Shown here: in pieces, positions 12,156 through 23,365 of the stretch
How the letters are laid out: each line of letters opens with the position of its first letter
Numbering within the stretch: the first letter of the stretch is position 1
Source of the DNA: Acer yangbiense
Taxonomy: Eukaryota > Streptophyta > Magnoliopsida > Sapindales > Sapindaceae
Assembly (NCBI GenBank): GCA_008009225.1
Contig: CM017771.1
Span: 30,800,139-30,864,138, forward strand
DNA length: 64,000 nucleotides
Reading direction: 5' to 3'
Notes under the pieces: generated by a model
The model's database searches: none
Seen by the model: only the letters and a program-made list of their open reading frames with translations
Told to the model about the DNA's origin: nothing
Position numbers and translations under genes: made by a program

Positions 12156-12403
12156 TTGGAAAGGAGGGTATTTTTGAAATGGACGAACGTCGGTGGTGGG
12201 TGGCAGGCGGCGGCAACGGGCAGTGGTTCGGCGGTGAGAGATGTGGTTATTATAAATATAAAAAATGTTATTAAATATTAAATAATGAATTTTTTTAAAA
12301 AAAAAATTATTAACATTTCTTGACAGCTTTTAACTGTTAAGAAAAAAAACTGTCAAGAAAAAAAAAAAAACTGTCATCTATTAAGGTTTTTCTAGTAGTG
12401 TAA

Positions 12404-13155
12404 ATAGTTTACATAGATTAGAATTATCACTACTTAACTAGATTTTTAAGAGTTAAAAATCGAATTAGTTTATTAGTTATTGGAATAGGATTCTAATAAT
12501 TTGTGATTAATGCACTTGACGCTTAGATTGATATTAGTCGTTTAATCTAGTTTAATCTAGGTGCATTAATATTAATAGAAAACCCTTATTATATAATAGT
12601 GAGTGTGAGAGGGATATATGACATTATATCCCGCAGTCTTCATCATTAGTTCAACACTGTAAGATTCGAGTGGGGTCTCGTGACGGCTTTGCTTTCGTCC
12701 TCCCTAAGGAGGGTTTCCATAAGAATCAATACCAAAGTTGACTTCCTATCGGATAGGATTTCTAAGGGGATTTCAGGATTGACCGACACTAAGGTGGCAA
12801 TTCTCGAGTTAAGCTTATGAGATCTGAAATGATGGGTTACGCTCACAAGGTTTTAATTAAATTGGTTAATTAAAAACCTGACTAAATAAACGATGGTTGA
12901 ATGATATTGGAATAAAAGTTATTTTGGTATATCATTTGATTGAGAATGTCTCGATCCAACATGCAAGAATTTGACCGACCCTAAGGCGGCACTTACTTGT
13001 AGTATGTTGGATTGTCGTGGCATAGAAACATTGTTTTCTTAGGGTTGTTCTTGTTCATTAAACATTTTCATGCATCATGTTTAATTTTATACCGAACATT
13101 CGCATATGTTTTGAATGTATGACTGAATGAATTCTTAATTTATGTTTTTTTAGCC
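12404..13155. other. Element J leader, continued
   Basis: The J leader resumes after the CACTA element. It contains a twice-seen GACCGACxCTAAGGxGGCA motif (12781-12799 and 12972-12991). No gene is visible before the gag ATG at 13156. Confidence 0.5.
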
Positions 13156-14175
13156 ATGTCATCTGCACTATTGCAAATCATAGCCAATGACAAATTAACT
13201 GGTGATAACTACACTAAATGGAAACACAATATCAATGCAATTTTGGTTACCAAGGACCTTAAGTTTGTGCTTACGGAGGAATGTCCTCCAGCGCCTACTG
13301 CCCATGCTGCACAAAGAGTTTGTAAGGCATACGAGAAATGGGTTTCATCTGATGAGAAGGCCCAAACATATATGTTAGCTAGTATGGCAGACGTGCTTGT
13401 CACAAAGCACGAAGCAATGACTTCCGCATTCAAAATAATGGAGTCATTGCAGGCTATGTTCGGGCAACCCTCTGAGCAAAAGCAGCATGAAGCTGTTCGT
13501 TCCGCTATGCTTGCTCGTATGAATGAAGGTACATCAATTCGGGAACATGTCCTAAATATAATGTCCTACTTCAACATGGCAGAAATCAATGGCGGGGCCA
13601 CTTATGAACCCAATCAGGTGAGCATTATACTGATGACTCTTCCGAAGAGTTTCGATTAGTTCAAGAGCAACTATGGGATGAACAAGCTTATGTTCAGTCT
13701 CACACAGTTGCTCAATGAGCTCAATACCTTTGAGTCCTTGACTAAAGACAGCAAGGGCAAGACCGGTGAGGCAAATGTTGCCGAACCATCGTCCTCCAAT
13801 AATAAGAAGAGGAAGAGGTCTGCTGGGAAGGCGAATGGTAAGCCCAAGCCCAAGAAAGCCTAGAGCAAAAAGAAAGGCACCTCTATCGACAAGAGCAAAG
13901 GAAAATGTTTCCATTGCGACAACGTCTGGCACTGGAAGAGGAACCGTCCTCAGTATCTAGAGGGGTAGCCAAGAAGAAGAAAACGAAAAGTAAATATGAT
14001 TTACTTGTTCTTAAGTCGTGTTTAGTGGAAGATGATTCTTCACCTTGGATAGTTGATTCGGGGGCCATTAACCATGTTTGTTCTTCTTTGCAGTGGACTG
14101 ATTCTTGGACACAGCTTGAGGAGAGAGCTTTTTCTATGTGTGTGGGGTCAGGGATGTCGTGTCAGCATGAGTAGT
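13156..14175 (+). pseudogene. Copia gag and protease region, element J, broken
   Basis: Gag forms the particle that packages element RNA. An ATG at 13156 opens 167 codons of copia gag (LTGDNYTKW near the N-terminus is typical), ended by a TAG at 13657. The frame resumes to a second TAG at 13861. A zinc knuckle follows near 13905 (CFHCDNVWHWKRNR), in which the last Cys of CX2CX4HX4C is replaced by Arg and the usual Gly before His by Trp. After a further frame change comes the protease signature WIVDSGAINHVC near 14047, the D-S-G-A catalytic motif of copia proteases. The order gag, protease, integrase, RT confirms Ty1-copia. Confidence 0.8.
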
Positions 14176-14459
14176 GGGCATAATTAGATTGCATTTTTGT
14201 AATAATAATTTTATATTGTTGGACAATGTATTTTTCATTTCTGGATTTACACGGAATTTAATTTCTGTTTCTAAGTTATTAGAACAATTGTATTCTGTTT
14301 CTTTTGATAATAAATTAGTTATTATTGCAAAGAATGGTCTGAATAGTTGTTCAGGAATTAATGAAAACAATTTTTATGTGTTAAGATCGTTAATACATAC
14401 AACACTGCTCAACACCGAAATGTTTAAGGTTGAAAAACCAAAAACTAAATGACATAAGA

Positions 14460-15180
14460 TTTCTCCAGAAAATGAAACGTATCTTTGGCATCTAAGGCTT
14501 GGTCATATTAGCCTTCACCGGATAAATAGACTAGTTAAAAGCGGATCTTTAAGTGAGTTAAAGGTTGACACCCAACCTGTCTGTGAATCTTGTTTGGAAG
14601 GTAAGATAACTAAGAGACCTTTTACTGGAAAATGGCTTATAGCTAAAAAACTGCTAGAGCTTATGCATACAGACGTCTACAGATCGATGAATGTTAAAGC
14701 TAGGGGTGGTTATGAGTACTATGTCATCTTTATAGATGACTACTCAAGATACGGACACGTCTACCTAATGTAACGAAAGTCGAAAACATTTGAAAAGTTC
14801 ATAGAATTCTGAGCTGAGGTTGAGAATTAGTTAGGAAAGACTATCAAGACTCTACGATCTGATCGTGGGGGTGAGTACCTTGACCAAGAGTTTGAAGACT
14901 TCATGGTCGAGTATGGGATAGTGTCCCAACTCACAGCTCCTGGTACACCACAGTAGAATGGTGTCGTGGAGATGAGAAATAGAACCCTAATGGAAATGGT
15001 GAGATCTTTGATTAGTTTCTCATCATTACCCAATTCCTTTTAGGGATATGCGTTACAAACATCGACATACATTTTGAATGTAGTGCCATCCAAATCTGTT
15101 CCTAAGACTCCCTTAGAGGTATGGAATGGTCGTAAAGTTAGTTTGTGACATTTCTGCATATGAGGGTGTCCAGCACATGT
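14460..15180 (+). pseudogene. Copia integrase, element J, broken
   Basis: The integrase joins element DNA to the chromosome. The HHCC zinc region is seen at 14487-14620 (HLRLGHIS then CESCLEGK). The core domain follows with HTDVY, FIDDYSRYGHVYLM and SDRGGEYLDQEFEDF, carrying the first two catalytic acids. Several in-frame stops, for example at about 14770, 14810, 14828 and 14956, rule out a product. It lies directly between protease and RT, as expected for copia. The C-terminal part continues to about 15530 in an open frame of 116 codons (15179-15529). Confidence 0.8.
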
Positions 15181-15556
15181 GCTGAAGAACATAATTGGAA
15201 AGCTAGATCCCAAGCCTGTGGTCTACTTCTTTGTAAGATACTCCAAGGAGACCAGAGGTGGATACTTCTATAGTCCTGAAGATAACAAAGTATTTGTATC
15301 AAAAAATGCAAAGTTTCTTGAGGATAACTATATTAGTGACCATAAACCTCGTTCTAAAATTGTATTGAATGAGTTGGAGCCTGGTACAACTAGTTCTCAG
15401 TCAATAAGAGTTGTTGATCCATTAACATATGATAGTCAGATTATTCCTAGTCAGGATACACTACTACCTAGACGTAGTGGGAGGGTTGTAAGACAACTTG
15501 AACGCTATTTGGGCATAGGTGAGGGATGAGATGTCGTTTCTATTGATAGTGTGGAT

Positions 15557-16522
15557 GATCCATTGACATTTAAGAATGCAATGGAAGATCCTGACAAAAA
15601 GGAATGGCTTAAAGCCATGAATCTCAAGATGGAGTCTATGTACTCTAACTCAGTTTGGGAACTTGTAGACTTACCGGAAGGGTTAAAACCCATAGGGTGT
15701 AAGTGGATCTACAAGAGAAAAAGATGAGTAGATGGGAAGGTAGAGACCTTCAAGGCAAGGCTAGTGGCCAAGGGTTATACCCAGAAATAGGGGGTCGATT
15801 ATGAAGAGACCTTCTCACCAGTAGCCATGTTTAAGTCTATTCAGATTCTCTTATCCATTGTTGCCTATTTTGATTACAAAATTTGGCAAATGGACGTCAA
15901 GACTGCATTCTTGAATGGCAATCTTGATGAGAGCATCTACATGATGCAACCAGGGGGATTCATGTCTCTAGATCAAGAGCAAAAGGTTTGCAAGTTGCAA
16001 AGGTCCATTTATGGACTTAAGCAACCATCTAGATCTTGGAACATAAGGTTTGATGATGTGATCAAAACCTATGGCTTCGAGCAAAACGTTGATGAGCCTT
16101 GTGTCTACAAGCGTATCATTGACAAGAAGGTAGTTTTCTTAGTTCTTTATGTAGATGATATCCTACTCATTGGGAATGATGTAGGGGTATTATCGGAAGT
16201 AAAGGGCTGGCTGGCTAGCCAATTCCAAATGAAAGATTTGGGAGAGGCAAGTTATGTTCTAGGGATCCAACTTATAAGGGATCGTAAGAACAAATTCATA
16301 GCTTTGTCTCAAGCATCGTATATCGACAAGATTCTTGTGCGATTTTCTATGCAAAACTCCAAGAAAGGTAATTTACTTTCCAGGCATGGAGTTCACTTAT
16401 CTAAGGAACAGTGTCCTAAGACACCTCAAGAAGTTGAGGATATGAGATGTGTTCCCTATGCGTCAGTAGTAAGTAGTCTCATGTGTGCTATGTTATGCAC
16501 AAGACCGGACATCTATCCCACT
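15557..16522 (+). pseudogene. Copia reverse transcriptase, element J, truncated
   Basis: RT copies the element RNA into DNA. Conserved blocks run in order: EWLKAMNLKMESM, GCKWIYKRK, FKARLVAKGYTQK, then from 15827 an open stretch with QMDVKTAFLNG, IYGLKQPSRSW and the catalytic YVDDILLIGND. Two stops lie upstream of 15827 (about 15725 and 15788). The frame ends near RPDI (about 16505-16520) where unrelated LTR sequence begins, so RNase H and the 3' LTR are missing here. This is the only recognisable RT in the window. Confidence 0.9.
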
Positions 16523-18002
16523 CACTATGTCCTCAATCCATCAAGGTTGTCAATCCAATCAAGATTATATAACAAATTATCCTAAGCAAGAGTATAATCA
16601 ACTAGTGGATATACATGTCAATTATATAATGCATAGAATCTAATTATAAAATGAATAGAACACAAATCTAATTATAAAATGAATAGAACACAAATAGAGA
16701 TTAAATATATATATTAGCTTAAGCAAAACCCAATCCACATATTCTCACATCAAAACCCTAGAAAGGGGGTTTAATTACACATATTACAATCAAAAGGAAG
16801 GCAAGTAAAAGATTAGGAAATCACCCTTGGGTCTCCTTTTGTAAGCTTGATCATTTTCTTGCCTTTGATGCTCCTTATGCAAAGAGTGGATGATGAGGAT
16901 GTGTCTAGATAGGTGGAGTCAAATGGGAAGTGACTAAGGAGATTTATGGAGAAGATGGGAAGAAAGGAATGATTTGGGTAAGGTAATCTAGATATTTAGC
17001 TTAGGTAAGAGAGAAATGGAGGGATTAGGAATGGTAGAAATGAGGTTTCTTGGTTGTCAAGAATGGCCAAGAGTTGTTTAAAAAAGAAAGATAGTGATGT
17101 ATTTATAGGATTTTCAAATTAGGTCTGGGTGGTCAATTACCAAAATATCCCTCATATATGGCAAATTACCATTTAGTCCAAAAAAGGGTGTCATTATGTA
17201 ATTTTCCTACCCATTCAGATTTTGACAGAGAAGAGGTCACTACTTTGGGTTCATGGCGACGTTTGGGCGATGCAAATGGCGACACATATGATGCCCAAAC
17301 ACACTCCTTGTCGCCATGGCAGAAATGAAGGACAAATGGCAACACAAAGGGTGACAAATGGCGACATTGGGTGTGAATGGAGGAGATCGGATGGCCGAGA
17401 TTCCGTTCTATTGGAGCCCTGAAAATAGACCGACCGGTGAGCCGTCCTCCTTGCCGTTAATGTAGACCGAAAACTGACCGGAGATAGGTCAGTTTTGGTT
17501 GGTTTCCGGTGGCTAGGGTTTGGGTGCATGGTTTGGATGTTAATAGCGTGAGGAGGCTGGAGGTTGAAGATGAATTAGGTGGGTGCATTTAGCATAGGTA
17601 GGGGGTGCGTTCAATTGTGGGTTTATTTGTCTCTTTTGGGGTGTATTTAGACGTAGCTGGGGTGTGTACAACAAGGCATGATAGGCTGCTTGGGTCGCTA
17701 ACTTGGGCCTGAGCTTTGGGCTGCCTATGGGTGCGCTAAGAGGCTGTCGTGGGTGCGCAAAGAAGCCCACTTCCTTCTTTAGCCAAAATGCACCGGATCG
17801 ATGACGTGGCGCTGATTGTTGTTTTGCTTGGCAATTTACGGACAGCCCCCCTAAATTCTTCTAATATCACAATAACTTCAATCCTTCCTCCAATAATTAC
17901 ACGTTTACCCCTAATTCACCAATTTTACACCAATGCCCCTGAACTCTGTAAATACCTAAAAAATACTTAATTTACACAATCATACCAATTTTGGTCCGAT
18001 CA
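16523..18002 (-). mobile_element. Athila-like LTR, minus, left end truncated
   Basis: On the minus strand it begins with TGATCGGACCAAA at 18002, the same start as the element C LTR at 55782, and runs left through a GTCGCCAT-type motif array (17228-17385), a TATA box (17100-17107) and a region around 16800 that resembles C (GGTGATTTCCT, AAACCCCC...TAGGG). The U5 end is not recognisable, so the junction with copia J near 16523 is approximate. No internal domain is present. It may be a truncated solo LTR. Confidence 0.65.
17100..17107 (-). promoter_or_regulatory. TATA box of the minus Athila-like LTR
   Basis: TATTTATA on the plus strand (TATAAATA on the minus), with the GGCGAC/GTCGCC motif array 120-280 bp upstream in the minus direction. 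Confidence 0.6.
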
Positions 18003-18283
18003 CCTATAAATACATCGCATTGTCACAAAACAAAAAAGGGAGGTCGAGTGATCGCGCCAAATATGTTGTATATTCTGGCCCTCAAATCAGTGTCCTTTGT
18101 CTCGTTCTTGTGTGCTTTTCTGTATATTTCTTGTCTAATAGGTTCTTTTGTAGTAATTACAGGCAATTGATGTAATTCAGGTGTTGGAGATGAAAAGTGG
18201 GAATTTCAGATGCAAAACAAGCTGAACAGCAAGAAGAGATGTTTCAGTGCATGGGTACTGTGCTGGTCAGCATACCCACTCAC

Positions 18284-18470
18284 AACCAGCACAGTATGCT
18301 GGTCCACTTACCCGCGCACTACCCTCACACTACCCTCACAGTTGAAGAAATCAGCCAAAGTGTGCTAGTCCACTTACCCGCGCACTACCCGCACACTACC
18401 CTCACAGTGTGCTAGTCCACTTACCCGCGCACTACCTTCACACTACCAGCACACTGCGTGCCCAAATTCA
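18284..18470 (+). repeat. U3 tandem repeat in LTR G
   Basis: Three copies of a unit that starts TGCTxGTCCACTTACCCG, at about 18297, 18363 and 18410. The last two are exactly 47 bp apart. Short CACACTACCC submotifs repeat inside each unit. Confidence 0.85.
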
Positions 18471-18679
18471 GTGGCTGAAAGGTTGAAAATTCATAAAGTG
18501 CGGGTGAGTGCAGGTCAGCCGCCCATATTTCACCCGCACTCTTGCCCATATCTAGGACGTGATACTTTGAAGAAATTGATAAAGTGCGGGTGAGTGCGGG
18601 TCCCTGAACCGCACTCCACCGGCACTCCACGTGCGTCAGATTCAGTTTTTAAGCATTTGTGACCTATTTTTGCATCCCC

Positions 18680-18687
18680 TATAAATA
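18680..18687 (+). promoter_or_regulatory. TATA box of LTR G
   Basis: TATAAATA, followed after 4 bases (GAAC) by the terminus of the next LTR element, so the promoter is separated from its natural transcript. Confidence 0.6.
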
Positions 18688-18691
18688 GAAC

Positions 18692-19764
18692 TGTTAACCA
18701 AAAATTATCACCGAGGTGAAATTTCTAATTAACGGTTTATGAGGGACCCATATCGAGATAGATCTGGGCTAGTGGGATACCTAGTAGCTCGATACCCCGC
18801 TGGTTCCTACAAATCGGCTAAGTGTGGTGTATAGTAGTAGGATGACAAAGATTCTGGTATTTGATGGAATGAAATTCAACTTATTTTATTCAGTATAACA
18901 TATAATGAAACTTACAATCTGTTGAAAGCATAAGCATGATCATAACAACAACGAAAACGAAAGTAACTTGGTAGGTAATGGTGATGGAGCTTTTTGTGTC
19001 TGTCAATAAGTGTAAAAAGTCTGGTAGGGTTTCGATCCCCTCTTTCTGTCGTCATATGACGAATATATATAGGCCCGTTTCTTGCTGTCCACTCCTAGAA
19101 CTTCGGTCTAGGGTTTTAGTAAATTACGGGTCTTTCTTTGACGATCAACGGGTTTGTCGAGGAATTGATTCCTTTAATCAGGTGATTCCCTCTTTCCTCC
19201 GATTCGATGGGAGTTGACTTCTATTTAAAATAGGATTCTATATGGCGGGAATGAATGCCGCGTTATAACTTGAGTTTCTGTCTTGAACGGTGGCGTTTAA
19301 TGTTTGTCTTCCTATTCAGTCTACTGTTCGGGGTACCCGCCTCCTGCTTCAGGCGGGATCGGTATACTGGGACCCTAGTGTTAACTTGCTATGTGTATGC
19401 CACGGCTTTTGTGGGTCGGGATGCTTTGGGCACCCCGCCTTCCTCTCGTTCTTCTTAAATGAGGTTTGAGAATATCGGGTATCCGACTACCGGGATACCG
19501 GGGTACCGGGATACCCTGGGTAGGCAGGCGTTAAGACCTTGTGGCAGTAGTGTCTCTAAGGCCTTGTCTTTGAGGTTTCCTGATGCTTTCTTGGTCCTGA
19601 AGGTTCTAGAGTTGGCCGGGGTAGGTGGAGGTTCATATCCTAACTTCATTGTAGGTAGGCGGGGTTCCGAGGTACCTCTAAAAACTGTTGCTTTCTACCC
19701 CGACTCATTTTTCGAACCTGATGGAAAATTCTTCTTTGGTCCCCGCCATTTTTGGAGGTTAACA
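18692..19764 (-). repeat. 3' LTR of element D
   Basis: 1073 bp, TGTTAACC...GGTTAACA. It carries a minus-strand TATATATA (19064-19071) and, upstream of it in the minus direction, a TACCGGGG/ATACCGGG motif cluster at 19484-19535. Open frames here, such as 19459-19860, are not supported as genes because they run through LTR sequence. Confidence 0.93.
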
Positions 19765-19780
19765 AAAGTCCCCCCTGACT
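19765..19780 (-). other. Polypurine tract, element D
   Basis: AGTCAGGGGGGACTTT on the minus strand directly abuts the 3' LTR. This is the usual plus-strand primer site. Confidence 0.8.
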
Positions 19781-20057
19781 TGAACGCCGGCACCTTGCTG
19801 GGGTTGGAGTCAGGATCTCTGACCCGCTTGAAGGATTTTCCATCTTGTTTGTTTGTCTAATCTCATCTGGTTGGCTTCCATAACCGAAGGGAGGATCTTT
19901 TTTGGATTTGATAGCATTTAATGCCCGGCCCACGTTCTAGATGACGATTGCCTTCAGAATTCAAACGGGCTGCTTTTGGCGCGATTTCCCTTGAAATCAT
20001 CATGATACGTCCCCGATTACGTCTCTTCTTCTACCTCGGTAGCCGTCCACCTCTGCC

Positions 20058-20065
20058 TATAAATA
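20058..20065 (+). promoter_or_regulatory. TATA box of the element D antisense gene
   Basis: CTATAAATATACC occurs at the same place in D, E (minus strand, near 29130) and F (50028). In E and F it lies 112-122 bp before the ATG of the antisense gene. In D, element E separates it from the ATG by more than 10 kb. Confidence 0.6.
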
Positions 20066-20164
20066 TACCATTCCTTCTTCCATCACACACTCACACTTAC
20101 ACTTACACTTACACTTACTTGAACCTTTCCGAGCTTCCATTTCTTCTTCTTCCGTAAATATTTC

Positions 20165-21333
20165 TGTTAACGGCCAAAATGGGTAGGGACCAAAAAAGGA
20201 TTTTCCACTAGCCTTGAGAGGAAAGCCGGGATCCAAAGTAGAAGCAAAAAGATATCCGAATACCCCGCCTGCTAGCTGACGGGTTAGGGAAAGGGCCTTA
20301 ACCCACCCCGACCAGGTCCGGGATTCCCGGGACCGTGAAAAGCACTAGGAGGTCAAAAGACAAATGAGGGCCCAGAAGACACGACCATCACGGGATCCAG
20401 GTACCCAACTACCCCGAGTATCCTAATACCCCGCTACTTGAAAGCCCGGTATCTGCAGACATCGTTTTAAAAGGAGCGGGAAGGATGCGGGATACCTGGG
20501 GTACCCCGACCAGCAAAGCTCATGACATACACATAGCGAGGTTTCCCTTACGCCGACCCCATTGAAGCGAGAGGCGGACATCCCGAAGAGTAACCTCGCG
20601 TAAAGGGAAACACTAAACACCACCGTTCAAGATAGAAGCACAAGATACAACGCGACATTTATTTCCACCATAAAGAGTCCTATTTTGAATAGGGTCAACT
20701 TGGTCGGTATCGAGAAAGAAGCAATCACCTAACCTTTCGGGATCGATATCCCGACGAATGCGTCGGACTCCAAAAAAGGGCCCGTGCACCACTAAAACCC
20801 TAGACCAAAGTTCTAGGAGTGCACTGCAAGAAAGGAGGCCTATATATATTGATGATAGAATGATGGGAAGAGGAGGCAACCCTACAGTTACACTTTTACT
20901 ACTTATCGACAGGCACGAAGAGTTCCATCGCCATTTTGTTCCCCATATGCTTTACTTTTTCCTACTGCAATATTATTAGTTCAAATACCAAGTTGTAAGA
21001 TCCGACTGTGATCGAGAACCATATACATATATAAACAGCTTTTGTTTTATGCATCCATCTTATGAGAGATCATCCATCTTACTACTCACATCCACCATAA
21101 TATCGAGTTCATGACACCCAGCGGGATACCAAACTATTAAGTATTTCGCTGGCCCTTATCAGATCCTGATTCGGATCCGTCACTTACAAACCCCCTATCA
21201 CGCCTAACAGATTTCAAAGAACCTGCGGGGTACCGGGGTATAGAGTATCTCGCTAGCCCAGATCCAATTAGATCCGAGCCCCTCACATTCCGTTAATTCT
21301 GAATTGCACCCCGGTGATAATTTTGGGTTAACA
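20165..21333 (+). repeat. 5' LTR of element E
   Basis: 1169 bp, TGTTAACG...GGGTTAACA. TATATATA at 20841-20848; a GGTACCC/AGTATCC/ATACCCCG motif cluster at 20400-20505 lies upstream of it. Confidence 0.93.
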
Positions 21334-21352
21334 CTTTGGCGCCGTCTGTGGG
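21334..21352 (+). other. Primer-binding site, element E
   Basis: TTTGGCGCCGTCTGTGGG directly after the 5' LTR, a PBS form common in plant Tat elements. I do not assign the tRNA. Confidence 0.8.
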
Positions 21353-22967
21353 AAAAAAACTCCTCACCCTTTAACAAGCTTTCAAGTTCAACTCAGGATG
21401 AAATAGAAGATGAGGCTTCGATCCTCCCAAGGACAGCCCGTGAATTCCGGGCCTCATTCCCTCGCTTCCACCCAAAGGAATCAGGGGAAAAGGAAAGGAA
21501 CCAGAAGCCAGATCCCGGTACCAATCCCGTCACCGAGTCCCGGACCAGCACCATAGGACCCCGCGGTCCCAGAGGCCACTAGAGAGGCCATAGAGCAACA
21601 AGCTGCTATCTATGTGGAAAGCGTCCGCCTTCAGATGATTGCTCAAGGGATACCTTTTGAATCACCTAGATTCACAGAAGGAGTTGGACCAAATACTCGG
21701 GTCCCAGCTTTTGACAGACTCGGACCGCCGTTACCGGTACAGAATCATCCCAAAGATCTCAGACATCGATTGGTGAAATCCGCTGTTAACATTCCACCGA
21801 GAAAAGCCCAGTCAACAACGAGGCCAGCGGCAAAGAAGAGGGATCCTCAGCCTAACGCCGGCGGCAGTGCTGGATCCCAGAAGGACCAACGGGGTGCCCG
21901 TCGATAGAAAGGGGAACATAAGGAACCTGAGGGGAAATCAAAAACCTCGGATAGTGAGGACTCGGTAGCACGATCCAGACACAACGGATCCAAACGCCTT
22001 GAGGATCAAATGGCTAAGATGGCGAAGGAGCTCGAGGAATTGAAGAAAGGAAAACAATGGGGTACTCGGAAGAACCCTGAAACAAATTATAGCACGGTGT
22101 GTATAAAACTATCTAGAGGGGGTGAATAAATTTTAAGCTTATTACCCAATTTTTCGTGATTAGTCAAAATTACGAAATTACCCCTAAATAGATAAAGCAA
22201 TAAATCAAGTATAAAATACGGAAATTAAATAACACTTGATTTTTACGTGGAAACCCTCACGGGAAAAACCACGGGCTAGTAAGTAAGCCACACTCGAACC
22301 TCGAATCCACTAAATGTGTAAACGATTACAACCTAATCCCGGAAGTAACCACACACCTACCTAATCCCGGTATAAGTGAACCTAGTCCGATTGCTTGCGA
22401 ATTAAGCAACCTAATCTCGGTCACAACACAAGACTTAATTCTCTAAAAAGAGATTAACACCCTAAGTGAATATATGAATATTCAAATGCAACATAGAGCA
22501 AGGGAAACCCTATATGCTTATCTAAGATGATGAATATGCAATTAAAAAACAATCATAGATATTAAAACTAAATGACATGTCAATTAGCTTAGATAATCAT
22601 AGATTAGAGAAACCTAGATATCTATCATAAAAACAACACTCAATCAAATCAACACAACAATCTCTATCTTGAATATTAGAATATAATCTAAGAACAATCA
22701 AGTAATAAAAGAGATGCCATAATAAATTAAACACTAATTATGTATGATAATAGTGAAAAACTTACCAAAGCAAGTGTGATGATGAAAGACCCATGCAAGC
22801 AAGCATCCTAGATATGCTAGAGAATGCTAGATGAACTTTGATGCAAATGGATTTTGGTTTGAGTGTTTGATGAGCAAACTTGATTGCTTTCTCTCTTAAA
22901 AATCTCTCTATTTAAAGTAGGGTTCTTGATGATTAAAGAGTTACCTTCAGAACAAGAGAAAGTGATG

Positions 22968-22975
22968 TATTTATA
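22968..22975 (-). promoter_or_regulatory. TATA box of the solo LTR at 22078
   Basis: TATTTATA (TATAAATA on the minus strand). A CGGCGG/CCGCCG palindrome array lies 60-400 bp upstream (23035-23365). Confidence 0.7.
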
Positions 22976-23034
22976 GGCATGAAAAACATAGCATGTGAAA
23001 AGACAAGTTTGCCCCTGAAACGCACCGATCGGTG

Positions 23035-23365
23035 GTTTCAATCGGCGGCCAGGCCGTCGATCATAACCGCCGAATTGGCCCGAGAGGAACAGGGGACCAA
23101 CGGCGGTTTCATTCGGCGGTGTCGTGACCGCCGATCTAGCCGTCGAATCAAACCTGAGGTTAAAAAATCAATCAGGTATGAAAACGGCGGTTTCATTCGT
23201 GAACACCGATTTAACCGCCGAATTAGGCCGAGAGATAAAATCAATCAGGTCTTGAACAGCGGTTTCGAACGGCGGTCGTGACCGCCGATCATAACCGCAG
23301 AATTGCTCCATACACTTCTGGAAGCAAACGGCGGTTTCATTCGGCGGCCAGGCCACCGATAATAA
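23035..23365 (-). promoter_or_regulatory. CGGCGG/CCGCCG motif array in U3
   Basis: More than ten copies of GGCGGTTTCATTCGGCGG-like words and their complements, including TCGGCGGCCAGGCC and GACCGCCGAT forms. The same array is in every copia LTR of this family in the window. GCCGCC is the core of the GCC box bound by plant ERF proteins; binding here is only inferred. Confidence 0.6.

Larger units (their letters stand above)
10677..12400. mobile_element. Non-autonomous CACTA (En/Spm-type) element, TSD TAA
   Basis: The ends are CACTACAAGAAAA at 10677 and TTTTTCTAGTAGTG at 12400, flanked by the 3-bp duplication TAA (10674-10676 and 12401-12403). Subterminal repeats of CTTGACAGTT and AACTGTCAAG lie at both ends (10697-10735 and 12315-12380). 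No transposase is present. The interior holds a tRNA-like segment, a 12-bp repeat of GGTAATCAGAAT type (11128-11190) with GGAAA repeats, and about 800 bp of almost pure A/T. It lies inside the leader of copia element J. Confidence 0.9.
18049..18691 (+). mobile_element. LTR 'G' U3 region, cut just after its TATA box
   Basis: It starts TGATCGCGCCAAATATG at 18049 after a purine-rich AAAAAAGGGAGG stretch (18032-18043) that could be a polypurine tract. The U3 has a tandem repeat around GCTAGTCCACTTACCCGCGC and a GTGCGGGTGAGTGC repeat (18500-18605), then TATAAATA at 18680-18687. The next element begins at 18692. The rest of this LTR is outside the window or lost. Confidence 0.65.

Noticed and set aside
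19459..19860. 133-codon frame as a gene
   Set aside because: It crosses from the D 3' LTR through the polypurine tract; the equivalent frame in the 5' LTR copy ends differently.
22979..23281. 100-codon frame as a peptide gene of the solo LTR
   Set aside because: It runs against the LTR's own promoter and through the motif array, and is disrupted in the LTR at 47.4 kb.
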